Assembly (NCBI GenBank): GCA_028703175.1
Contig: JAQVNJ010000002.1
Span: 1-64,000 of the forward strand
Source: JAAYCB01 sp012744395
GTDB lineage: Bacteria; Planctomycetota; Planctomycetia; Pirellulales; Thermoguttaceae
Length of the DNA: 64,000 nucleotides
Direction of reading: 5' to 3'
The position numbers and the translations under genes were made by a program. Shown piece after piece: positions 1 through 7,263 of the stretch (positions are counted from its first letter, which is position 1; the number at the start of each line of letters is the position of its first letter). The notes beneath the pieces are model-generated. The model had not been told where the DNA came from. It did not search any database and worked only from the letters and a program-made list of their open reading frames with translations.

Positions 1-2
1 GT

Positions 3-266
3 TACGAGGCCGGGCTGAATTTGACAGCCGGACTTGCGAACCTGATCGCGCACGATTACCTGAATTTCAGTTCGGATCCGTTTGATTCAGCGGTTGACTA
101 TCAGATTGAGTTGTCGGGCGGTTCGGAGGGGTCATTCTCCAATGGCTGGCTCGACACCGATACCGATCTGTATGTGAATGCTGTTCCGGAACCAGCATCT
201 CTCCTTCTCTGGGCAGCTTTTGCCGGCGTTGGTGCAGCGTACGCTGCCCGACGACGTGATGCCTGA
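3..266 (+). CDS. PEP-CTERM exported protein, 3' end only
   Basis: The reading frame is open from the window edge, so this is the C-terminal part of a longer gene. The last ~27 codons form a PEP-CTERM sorting tail: VPEPASLLL, then a hydrophobic stretch (WAAFAGVGAAY) and the basic end AARRRDA. By family knowledge, such tails direct secreted proteins to an exosortase/archaeosortase-type transpeptidase; no exosortase gene is seen in this window. The visible upstream residues are polar and rich in Asp, Ser and Gly, with no enzyme motif, and look like an adhesin or matrix-type exoprotein. The function of the mature domain cannot be judged from this fragment. Confidence 0.8.
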   Translation, partial: YEAGLNLTAGLANLIAHDYLNFSSDPFDSAVDYQIELSGGSEGSFSNGWLDTDTDLYVNAVPEPASLLLWAAFAGVGAAYAARRRDA

Positions 267-448
267 GGACTCGTCACGCGTCTAGCCTGACAGTCGCAAT
301 TACGTTCTTGAGGCCTGCCATGCAGATGCGGGGCAGGCCTCAAGTTCGTTTCTTGGCCTTCCCGCTCGATTGCGCGGCTTTACTCCGCCGGCTTTCCCGG
401 CAAGACTGAAGAGCTAGCCAACAAATCCGCTCATTCCCAGGTGTGAAC

Positions 449-1387
449 ATGCCGCCGATCCTGGATTTTGCAGGGATGATAGCCCATCAGCAAGCCGGTA
501 CACAAGTGCTTGACCGTGTCCTTGAACCGCGTTCAATCACGGATGCCCTGGAAAACGTCGCCCAGTACGATCAGGTGATGACAACGAAACTCGTCCTGGC
601 CTATGCCGCGGGGTTGCAGATCATCCACCGCGCGCGGCCTGCCGGCCTGGCGGATCGGTCCGTCGACATTGCCTGCGGGCCAGGGCATTTCACCTTGTGC
701 CTGGCCCGGTTCTTGGACTACCGGACGATTACCGGAATCGACCTGTCGTTGCCGATGGTTGAAATCGCCAATCAGAACGCAGGGAAGCTCGGGCTGGCCC
801 ATCGCGTAACGTTCCGCGCGGGCGATGCGACCAGTCTGAGCGATCTGCGCGACAATGCCTGCGACCTGGCCACCTTCACGGATGCAGCCCACCACATGCC
901 GGATCTTGCGGCCGTCGCGCGCGTCCTCTCCGAAATGAATCGCGTCACCAGGCCCGAGGGGCTGGTTGTGATCATGGACCTGGTCAGGCTCCGCACCGCA
1001 GCGCTGACGGAACGCTATGTCGATTGCCTGGGCCACGATTATGTCCAGCGAGGTCTGCCGGCCTTTTTCGATGACTTCCGCAACTCGATGTACGCGGCCT
1101 GGACGGCCAAAGAGCTTCGCGAGACGATTCCACGCGACACGGACCGGACCTGGTGCCACATTGTTCCGCGCGGCTTGCCGACGATCCAGATCGTCCTGGG
1201 GCTTCCCGCCGGGAGGAAGAAGCCGTTCCTTCGTTCCGGAGTTCCTTGGACGCCGAACGAATGTCCAATTCCGAAAGAAATGGGGTTTGACTGGCGGATG
1301 GTCCGGTTTACTCTGGCCTGCGCCTGCAAGACATTGATTCGGCCCACTGGTAGGGTGGTGCAGAGCGAGCCAACCGAGCGCGGCTGA
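449..1387 (+). CDS. class I SAM-dependent methyltransferase
   Basis: A 312-codon Rossmann methyltransferase. Motif I is VDIACGPGHFT (about residues 70-80), the acidic residue after strand 2 lies in GIDLSLPMVEIA, and a post-I GDA motif follows. The ATG at 449 is preferred because AGGTG sits 5 nt upstream; a GTG at 443 is also possible. The last dozen codons (GRVVQSEPTERG, stop) lie inside the inverted-repeat element at 1349-1738, so the native C-terminus has probably been replaced by element sequence. The substrate is unknown. It converges on the ThiF/nitroreductase pair and could modify the product of that pair, but this is inference. Confidence 0.8.
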   Translation: MPPILDFAGMIAHQQAGTQVLDRVLEPRSITDALENVAQYDQVMTTKLVLAYAAGLQIIHRARPAGLADRSVDIACGPGHFTLCLARFLDYRTITGIDLSLPMVEIANQNAGKLGLAHRVTFRAGDATSLSDLRDNACDLATFTDAAHHMPDLAAVARVLSEMNRVTRPEGLVVIMDLVRLRTAALTERYVDCLGHDYVQRGLPAFFDDFRNSMYAAWTAKELRETIPRDTDRTWCHIVPRGLPTIQIVLGLPAGRKKPFLRSGVPWTPNECPIPKEMGFDWRMVRFTLACACKTLIRPTGRVVQSEPTERG

Positions 1388-1738
1388 AAGCGCGATCCCC
1401 GTTGCCGGAGCCGAACGATTTCCCACGACCAAAACGTCAGCGCCGCCCCACCATGAGCAACCGCAAGCGGTGGATGTGGCAAGTGCGGTGGGCCGTAGGG
1501 TGGTGCAGAGCGAGCCAACCGAGCGCGGCTGAAAGCGCGATCCCCGTTGCCGGAGCCGAACGATTTCCCACGACCAAAACGTCAGCGCCGCCCCACCATG
1601 AGCGCAACCGCAACGGTTGGATGCCGCAATCGCGGTGGGCCGCCGCTTCCGCCATGGTGATGCCAACGTTGTGTCGGATTGTGAACACGTCGGCGCTTCG
1701 CTGCCGATCTGAGGTGGCCCGCTCTGGACCACCCTACC
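1349..1738. mobile_element. 390-bp MITE-like element with terminal inverted repeats
   Basis: The left end ggtagggtggtgcagagcg (1349-1367) matches the reverse complement of the right end (1720-1738) at 18 of 19 positions. No transposase fits inside, so if mobile it would be a non-autonomous MITE- or REP-type element. Inside it, a unit of about 107 bp beginning at the left end occurs twice with a 145-bp period (1350-1456 and 1495-1601). The element lies exactly between two convergent genes: the methyltransferase stops at 1387 inside it, and the ThiF gene uses the TAG in the right terminal repeat (1736-1734) as its stop. No target-site duplication could be assigned. Confidence 0.6.
1350..1601 (+). 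repeat. two direct copies of a ~107-bp unit, period 145 bp
   Basis: The sequence beginning tagggtggtgcagagcgagc at 1351 recurs at 1496 and stays the same through ccgccccaccatgagc. The copies then diverge into related cgcaaccgcaa/ggtggatg segments. This is an internal duplication of the left part of the 390-bp element. It may have arisen by one copy inserting into or recombining with another, giving a compound element. Confidence 0.7.
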
Positions 1739-2684
1739 GGCCGTATCCCAACTCGATCATCCGCCGCGTCAGAATTGCTCGCTTGAGCCGCTGCAAGGGG
1801 CCGCGATTGCCCCAGCGTAGCCTGCCAGTCCGCAGCACCCGGCGGTAGGCATCGAACTGGGCATAGCACGGCGCTGGCCGCAACGGTTTGCGGCCGAGGA
1901 CGATCTTGACGACTTCGGCGGCGGCGACTCCCGCGCAGAGTCCGCACGCCAGTCCGGCAGAAGGCCCGCGGCCGCTGCTGCCTTCCACGCAGGAAAGATC
2001 CATGTACGGACCGTGCGTGCCGCTGGGCGTCAGCCCGACCATGAACGCAGCGAACATGTCGACCGGGGCCATGTCGTCGCGGATATCGAAGTACTCGTCA
2101 AAACTCATGCCGGCAGGGTCGAACAGCAGCCAGGCGGCACTGAACCCGATCGGTCCGGCTGTCACGGCCCAGATTCCGCGCCGCCGCGCCTCGCCGAAGA
2201 TCAAGCGGCGCGTCTGAAACGAGAAGAAGTCGATGCTGTCGACCAGCACGTCGGCGCCCTCGAGGAACCGGCCGACATTCTCCGGCGAAATCCGCTCGGT
2301 GAGGACTTCCAGCCGGAGTTGCGGATTGACGGCTTTGGCAAACTCGGCCATCGTTTCCGCCTTGCCGCGACCCACGGAGCGGATGTCGGCGCCGTACTGG
2401 CGATTGAAGTTGGCCACCTCGAACGTGTCGGGATCGGCGATTCGAAACCCTCCGACACCCAGCCGGGCGAGCGTCATCAGGTGGATGCCGCCCACGCCGC
2501 CCATTCCCGGGATGGCGATCGTGGTCTCGCGGAGCTTCTTCTGCTCGTCCGTGTTGAGCAACCCAAGATTGCGGGAGAAGGCTTCCTCGTAGGACCAGAC
2601 ATTTGACGGGGGCTGACTCGCGCGGCAGCCGGATTGCCGATTTGCGTCGCCGGTGTTTTGCCCCGCTGCATTCGCGCAACCCAT
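1734..2684 (-). CDS. ThiF/E1-like adenylyltransferase, MoeY-like partner of a nitroreductase
   Basis: A 316-residue E1-superfamily protein. The nucleotide-binding loop is GMGGVGG at residues 60-66. It is followed by the Asp-containing IADPDTFEVANFNRQ segment and a GRGKAE lysine, so the ATP/Mg-binding residues look intact. A CGLC motif lies in the C-terminal helix region (AGLACGLCAGV); the usual pair of zinc CxxC motifs is not complete. The start is well set: AGAGGTG overlaps the TAG stop of the upstream nitroreductase gene, 9 nt away, so translation is probably coupled. E1-like and nitroreductase domains are fused in mycobacterial Rv1355c/MoeY; here they are separate. The substrate is unknown: it may adenylate a carboxylate rather than MoaD/ThiS. 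Its stop lies in the 390-bp element. Confidence 0.8.
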   Translation of the reverse strand: MGCANAAGQNTGDANRQSGCRASQPPSNVWSYEEAFSRNLGLLNTDEQKKLRETTIAIPGMGGVGGIHLMTLARLGVGGFRIADPDTFEVANFNRQYGADIRSVGRGKAETMAEFAKAVNPQLRLEVLTERISPENVGRFLEGADVLVDSIDFFSFQTRRLIFGEARRRGIWAVTAGPIGFSAAWLLFDPAGMSFDEYFDIRDDMAPVDMFAAFMVGLTPSGTHGPYMDLSCVEGSSGRGPSAGLACGLCAGVAAAEVVKIVLGRKPLRPAPCYAQFDAYRRVLRTGRLRWGNRGPLQRLKRAILTRRMIELGYGR

Positions 2685-2693
2685 GCAACACCT

Positions 2694-3797
2694 CTACCCT
2701 GGCAAGTCCATGACTTCCTCCACCGGCCGCCGCAGGGAGCCGACCGAAGGCGGCGATGCGTGGCCGATGCGAAAGAGCATCAGGAGCGTGCGGCCGCGCG
2801 TCGAGGGGACCAGCTCGCGCAGCCGAGTGCCCAGGCGCGCGGCCAGCTTCTGGTGGGCGGCGTTGATCTTCTCGCCGGCGAGCTGCTCCAGGTGGGCCAG
2901 GAAGACCGGCAGGCTGCCGAGCGGGTGGAGCGACAATCCCTCCCGCGCAACGGCCAGCCAGAGCCGCTGGAAGGCCCGGCCGCCGTCGACGAATTGCGCC
3001 AGCCCGGGCTCGGGCACGGAGAGCGCGCCCAGCGCGCCGCTCTTCCACACCGAAAGAAGCGAGGGAAATGTCAGCGCGCGGTCCACGCGGAGCCGCTGGA
3101 GCCACTGCATGCGATGCCACGGCCGCATCCAGCGAAGGAGCAGCCCCGTGCCGGGCGGCAGTTCCAGGCTCCGCAGGTCCAATCCGTCGCGGGTCGCCTC
3201 GGCCTCGGCGGGCGTAAATCGCAACTGGCGGAAGATCTCTTCGTGAAACGGGCGGTACTGGAAGCGGTACTGGTCGCTCGACGCCACCACCCGGGCAAAC
3301 GCGCGAATCCGCCGCCGCTCGGCGATCCATTCGAGCTGGATGCCGCGGAAACGAACCACTTCGGCGCCGAGCCGCGCGAGCGCCTCGGGGTCAACCGGGC
3401 GGGTCGAATACATCTTCCGCGAGGTGCACCGCTTCGACAGGAACGGGTGAAGCGGGTCGGGCTCGCCGCCGCCCGAGCAAGTCAGCGTCGCCACGCGCCG
3501 GAGCGTCTCGTCGGCCAGGCCATCGAGAGAGCCGTGGTATTCGGCCTTTAGTTCGCAATCGGACTGGCGGGCGGCGATCGCCGCGTTCTCGATCGCCGCG
3601 CCCACGCCCACCAGGTCGAACATCCCATTGACGTCGGAGGGCAGCGCCCGGCGCCGGTCGAGATCGATGAGCAGCCGATCTCCCTGGCTGGAGAATCGCC
3701 AGGGCTGGTTGTTGTCGGGCGTGGGGGCGAGCACCGCGGCGGCAACGAGCTCTTTGTGAAAGGCGGCGGTCGATTGTCTGGAAGAGGGGTCAGCCAT
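2694..3797 (-). CDS. nitroreductase-like FMN protein (Acg/Rv1355c type)
   Basis: A 367-residue protein. Near the N-terminus, AAVLAPTPDNNQPWRF (about residues 19-34) is the FMN-binding signature of Acg/Rv1355c-like nitroreductases. A second conserved block is FLSKRCTSRKMYSTRPV, and the C-terminal part (ALSVPEPGLAQFVDGGRAFQRLWLAVAREGLSLHPLGS across several stretches) matches the later flavin-site region. It is first in a two-gene unit with the E1-like gene, separated by 9 nt. The family reduces or dehydrogenates small molecules, or stores FMN; the pairing with an adenylyltransferase suggests redox tailoring of an activated substrate. No exporter or regulator is adjacent. Confidence 0.75.
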   Translation of the reverse strand: MADPSSRQSTAAFHKELVAAAVLAPTPDNNQPWRFSSQGDRLLIDLDRRRALPSDVNGMFDLVGVGAAIENAAIAARQSDCELKAEYHGSLDGLADETLRRVATLTCSGGGEPDPLHPFLSKRCTSRKMYSTRPVDPEALARLGAEVVRFRGIQLEWIAERRRIRAFARVVASSDQYRFQYRPFHEEIFRQLRFTPAEAEATRDGLDLRSLELPPGTGLLLRWMRPWHRMQWLQRLRVDRALTFPSLLSVWKSGALGALSVPEPGLAQFVDGGRAFQRLWLAVAREGLSLHPLGSLPVFLAHLEQLAGEKINAAHQKLAARLGTRLRELVPSTRGRTLLMLFRIGHASPPSVGSLRRPVEEVMDLPG

Positions 3798-4191
3798 CCG
3801 AGGGTATCTTGGACAGGCGGCGAACGGAGAGGTCTTCGCAAGAGTGCAACGAACTGATCCGATTGGCGCAAAGCAACAACACGCAGGACGGGTCTCCAGG
3901 CCCGTCTCGGAAGTCCTTTATCGGTCAACGTCGTGTTTTCGTGACTCGGTGCGAGGGAAACAGTGTTATGCGTATTCGCTTAATGGATCGATCGGGCGAG
4001 GATTCAAGCTGGGCCGAGGGGATATGTGCGGGTCGAGAGAGTGTTTTTTTGTCGCGAGGTGTGCCGGGCGTTGTTGTGTCGATTTGATGCGGGCCTGGAG
4101 ACCCCGTGTTGCGAAGCGTATGGAGGCTCGACGGGCCTGGAGACCCGTCCTGCGAATAGGTATTAGACCGGTTTGTAGTGATTTCGTCAAT
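3798..4191. other. 394-bp intergenic region with a REP-like inverted pair
   Basis: No convincing gene was found. The region is locally richer in T and A than its surroundings (around 3920-4080 and 4160-4200) and is bracketed by the inverted 25-bp repeats described separately. It includes the 5' flank of the nitroreductase gene, but no clear -35/-10 pair was recognised. Confidence 0.6.
3882..4154. repeat. REP-like inverted repeat pair (gacggg-N8-cccgtc hairpins)
   Basis: The 25-bp sequence at 3882-3906, containing gacgggtctccaggcccgtc, is repeated in exact inverse orientation at 4130-4154. Each copy is itself a small hairpin (gacggg/cccgtc around an 8-nt loop). A third degraded copy, gggcctggagaccccgt, lies at 4091-4107. 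The arrangement resembles bacterial REP/BIME elements. Confidence 0.65.
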
Positions 4192-4551
4192 TCATGTTCG
4201 CTTCCCATTGCGTCGGGCGTATCCGAACGTGGCGAGTTTTTCGCCGATGTTCGATAGCGCGATGCCCACCGCCTTCGGTTGTACGGGATCGCGATTCAGG
4301 GTGGAGACAATCACTTCGACGAGTTCGACCATCTCAGCGGGGCGAAGCTCCAGGCGGACGTACTCTCCAAGCCAGGAAGCGACGGCGTTCGACGCATCGA
4401 GGCGGTTGGCCAGCGCGGTGATCGTCTCGCGTGGGAAGTCGTCGCGAGCCTCCGCGGCGAGGGTCTCCAGGGCCGCCAGCAGGCAGGTCCCTTCGTACGG
4501 CAACAATCGGACTTCCAGCGTCTCGGTCTCGGATTCAATCCTGGCTGTCAT
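4192..4551 (-). CDS. hypothetical 119-residue protein
   Basis: Not recognised. The protein is acidic in its first half and mostly helical by composition (repeated Ala/Glu/Leu segments), with a basic end (YARRNGKRT). No signal peptide, membrane segment, Cys motif or acyl-carrier DSL motif is visible. It lies 50 nt downstream of the ketosynthase gene on the same strand and may be cotranscribed with it. Reality is supported by the plausible composition and the operon position, not by homology. Confidence 0.5.
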   Translation of the reverse strand: MTARIESETETLEVRLLPYEGTCLLAALETLAAEARDDFPRETITALANRLDASNAVASWLGEYVRLELRPAEMVELVEVIVSTLNRDPVQPKAVGIALSNIGEKLATFGYARRNGKRT

Positions 4552-4601
4552 GACGGCAATCCTCGGCAGGTACCATTACCCCCCTCCGAGGAAAGCCTAG
4601 G

Positions 4602-5846
4602 TCATGGATTTGCGCTTTCCAGGCGACGGAAGGCGAGACAGGCATTCTGACCGCCAAAACCGCAGGAATTCGACAGGGCGAAACGGACCTTTTGTTCGCG
4701 GACGCCCTCTCCCACGTAATCGAGTCGGCAGTCGGGGTCGGGCCACGTGTAGTTTGCCGTCGGCGGGATCCGCGACTGGCTTACGGCAAGCACGGTGAAG
4801 ACCGCCTCGATGCCCCCGGCCCCCCCGAGACAATGGCCGGTCACCCCCTTGGTTGACGACACCGCCAGCTTGGCCGCGCACTGGCCAAAAACGCTTTCGA
4901 TGGCCGCGCTCTCACTGGCATCGTTTGCCGGGGTCGATGTTCCGTGGGCGTTGATGTGATCGATTTCGTCGAGGCAAATTCCACCGCCTTGAAGCGCGCT
5001 GCGGATGGCCCGGGCAATGCCATTGCCGTCAGGGGGGGGCGAGGTGATGTGGTAGGCGTCAGCGGAGAGACCGTATGCAAGCATTTCGGCGTAGATTTTT
5101 GCCCCTCGGCGAACGGCATGGCTGTATTCCTCGAGCACCAACAGGCCACAGCCCTCGCCAATCACGAATCCGTCGCGCTGGAGGTCGAAAGGTCGCGAGG
5201 CCTCGCGTGGGGCATCATTCCGCGTGCTGAGGGCGTGCATGCGGGCGAAGGCCGCCACGGAGAGCGGGGTGATCGGGGCCTCCGTGCCGCCGGCCACCAT
5301 CGCCTCGGCCGTCCCGGCACGAAGATGCAGGAAAGCCTCGCCGATCGCGTGGGAGCCACTTGCGCAGGCCGTCGTCGTACCCAGATTCGGCCCTCTCAGT
5401 CCGTGGGCAAGGGCCACGTAGCCGGCCGCCATGTTGGGAATCATGTAGGGGACGAACAGCGGAGAGACGCGGCGATATCCCCGGTCGCGCAGGGTTATCG
5501 TCGCCTCTTCAATCTGGTCCATCCCGCCGACCCCGACGCCGATCGAACAGCCGCAGCGGTCGCCTTCGCAACCCGTCTCGAGCCCCGCATCGGTGATCGC
5601 TTCCTCCGCGGCCACGGCGGCGAACTGGACAAACCGCGAGGACTGCCTGGCCTGCTTGGCTCCCATCACCCCGACCGGGTCAAAACCGTGGACTTCAGCC
5701 GCGATCTGAACGGGCAGTGGGGAGGCGTCGAACAGCGAGATCCGCCCGGCGGCCGACTTGCCCGTCAAGACGGATGCCCAGGCATCGGCAACGTTGTTTC
5801 CGTTGGGGGCTACAACACCAAGGCCGGTGACAACCACTCTTCGCAT
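4602..5846 (-). CDS. beta-ketoacyl-ACP synthase II (FabF-type)
   Basis: A 414-residue thiolase-fold condensing enzyme, complete in length. The nucleophile is Cys161 in TTTACASGSHAIGEA, and His301 (INAHGTST), Lys333 (STKG) and His338 (TGHCLGG) complete the site. FabF extends acyl-ACP with malonyl-ACP in fatty acid or polyketide synthesis. No other fab gene or acpP lies beside it, so this may be a dedicated ketosynthase for the neighbouring FeeM-like acyltransferases rather than the housekeeping FabF. That is inference; a detached housekeeping fabF is the alternative. Confidence 0.9.
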   Translation of the reverse strand: MRRVVVTGLGVVAPNGNNVADAWASVLTGKSAAGRISLFDASPLPVQIAAEVHGFDPVGVMGAKQARQSSRFVQFAAVAAEEAITDAGLETGCEGDRCGCSIGVGVGGMDQIEEATITLRDRGYRRVSPLFVPYMIPNMAAGYVALAHGLRGPNLGTTTACASGSHAIGEAFLHLRAGTAEAMVAGGTEAPITPLSVAAFARMHALSTRNDAPREASRPFDLQRDGFVIGEGCGLLVLEEYSHAVRRGAKIYAEMLAYGLSADAYHITSPPPDGNGIARAIRSALQGGGICLDEIDHINAHGTSTPANDASESAAIESVFGQCAAKLAVSSTKGVTGHCLGGAGGIEAVFTVLAVSQSRIPPTANYTWPDPDCRLDYVGEGVREQKVRFALSNSCGFGGQNACLAFRRLESANP

Positions 5847-6473
5847 ATTCTACTCTCTGGCCGATTCGGCCGGGTTATTGAAGGAAGGCTGCGACGCAAC
5901 GCGAATAGACCTTCCCATAGTGTAGAAGCGATTCCGGTCGGGTTGAATGGCCTGCTGGCGATTGAATCGAGCGGCGCGGTCTCTTCGATCGTTGCCCCCG
6001 CAACGGGGGCCGGACGGGGGGAAAAACCGCTCCGCTGATCGAATTCGCGAAACCGTGGACCTGGGCGAGCGGGCAGTCCAATGCCGGCAGAGCGGCAATT
6101 ATTGAGGCCGGGAACCAATCGAGGGCTCCGAGCGAGTCGAGCGGGCTCCACGGATGCTCGGTGTCGCGATCATCCGCCTGGCTGTCTTCACGTCCGGTTT
6201 TGAGGATTGCGGGGAAGATGCCGCGGCCGCCTCCGACATGCTGCCGAGCCGTTTGACGCCAGGCCAAGCGGAACCTAGGGTTTTCCAGAGTCCGCTGGCG
6301 TTTCTCTGACTTCCCCAATCTGCCGGCGAGCGGCCGTTGACGTCTTCTCACTTCGCTGCCCTGACCGGGAAGGCGGAACGGCCCGCCGATCCAATTTCGA
6401 TTCGTCCGCCAAGTGCCCAGAAGACTGGGGCCCACGGCGATTCGAATCGCGCGGTCGCATCAGGTGCATTCTC
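5847..6473. other. 627-bp divergent intergenic region
   Basis: It separates the leftward ketosynthase gene from the rightward FeeM-like gene. No gene with coding-like composition and a start signal was found. It should hold promoters for both directions; only one weak leftward candidate was seen. Confidence 0.55.
5919..5947 (-). promoter_or_regulatory. possible sigma-70 promoter for the ketosynthase gene
   Basis: On the minus strand, ttcaac (5947-5942) and tacact (5924-5919) are separated by 17 nt. They lie about 75 nt upstream of the ketosynthase start. The -35 match is poor, so this is only a candidate. Confidence 0.25.
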
Positions 6474-7250
6474 ATGTTATGCCGGAATCAGGAGCGAACC
6501 GGGCAAGAGGCCGGCACCCTCGGTCAACCGACAGTCCGCATGGCCAGAGGCGATGAGGAGATCGTGCAGGCACTGTCGCTTGTCCACGCGGCGTATGTGC
6601 GATCAGGACTGATTGAACCCAACGTGTTCCAATTACGGGTCATGCCCTGTCATTTGCTGTCCACCACGGAGGTGATTGTGGCCGTGCTGCGCGGGGAAGT
6701 CGTGGCAACGGCCACGGTTGTTGGCGACGGCCAATTGGGCCTCCCCATGGAAGGCCTCTACAGCGCCGAAGTCAAGGCTCGCCGCTCGCGGGGCAGGCAT
6801 CTCGCCGAGGTCTCCTGCTTTGCCGACCGGCGCGAACATCTGGAACGGCAATTTCCCCTCGTGGCGCGGCTCATGAGTCTGGCAATCCAGTGTGCGGCAC
6901 GGCGAGGTTCGGATGAACTGCTGATTGCCGTGCATCCAAGACATGGCAGCTTCTACGAACGGTTTTTTGGCTTTCGCGTGATCGGCGAGTTGAAGGCATA
7001 CCAGGCAGTGAACAATCATCCCGCCGTTCCGCTCTCGCTTGACCTCAGACAACTGGAGAGTGTCTGCCCGCGCGGCTACCAGAGGGTTTTCAGGGAGACC
7101 TTCGCCGACGCCGATTTCTGTTATCAGCCGCCGTCTGAGGAGTTGCTGGCACATCTCGGCCGCGTCATCCACAGTCTTTCCGACTCGCAGGCCACGGCGA
7201 TGATTCATGACGTCCGTGTAGCGGAGACACCGGTCACCGTCTCCTTCTGA
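6474..7250 (+). CDS. FeeM-like N-acyltransferase (N-acyl amino acid synthase type), copy 1
   Basis: A 258-residue GNAT/autoinducer-synthase-fold protein. The FeeM-type pattern is visible: a start of fold LVHAAYVRSGLI, a substrate strand VVATATVVGDGQLGLPME, the conserved GRHLAEVSCFA block, DELLIAVHPRHGSFYERFFGF, and a final LDLRQLE strand. FeeM enzymes join a fatty acyl chain from acyl-ACP to an amino acid such as tyrosine; PEP-CTERM-associated acyltransferases are related. Start at 6474 (caggtg upstream) or the ATG at 6540. It converges on a paralogue with only a 13-bp gap. The ketosynthase upstream is a plausible source of its acyl-ACP, but the acyl and amine substrates are unknown. Confidence 0.75.
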   Translation: MLCRNQERTGQEAGTLGQPTVRMARGDEEIVQALSLVHAAYVRSGLIEPNVFQLRVMPCHLLSTTEVIVAVLRGEVVATATVVGDGQLGLPMEGLYSAEVKARRSRGRHLAEVSCFADRREHLERQFPLVARLMSLAIQCAARRGSDELLIAVHPRHGSFYERFFGFRVIGELKAYQAVNNHPAVPLSLDLRQLESVCPRGYQRVFRETFADADFCYQPPSEELLAHLGRVIHSLSDSQATAMIHDVRVAETPVTVSF

Positions 7251-7263
7251 ATCACGCCCCGCC

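Noticed and set aside
1349..1738. Repeats considered as a CRISPR array
   Set aside because: Only two units, long repeats and no uniform short spacers; terminal inverted repeats fit a mobile element better.
6438..6452. gattcgaatc word considered as a tRNA T-loop
   Set aside because: No acceptor, D-arm or anticodon arm can be folded around it.
6474..7250. LuxI-type homoserine lactone synthase
   Set aside because: The fold is related, but the conserved blocks (RHLAEV, LLIAVHPRH) fit FeeM-like acyltransferases and there is no adjacent LuxR partner.
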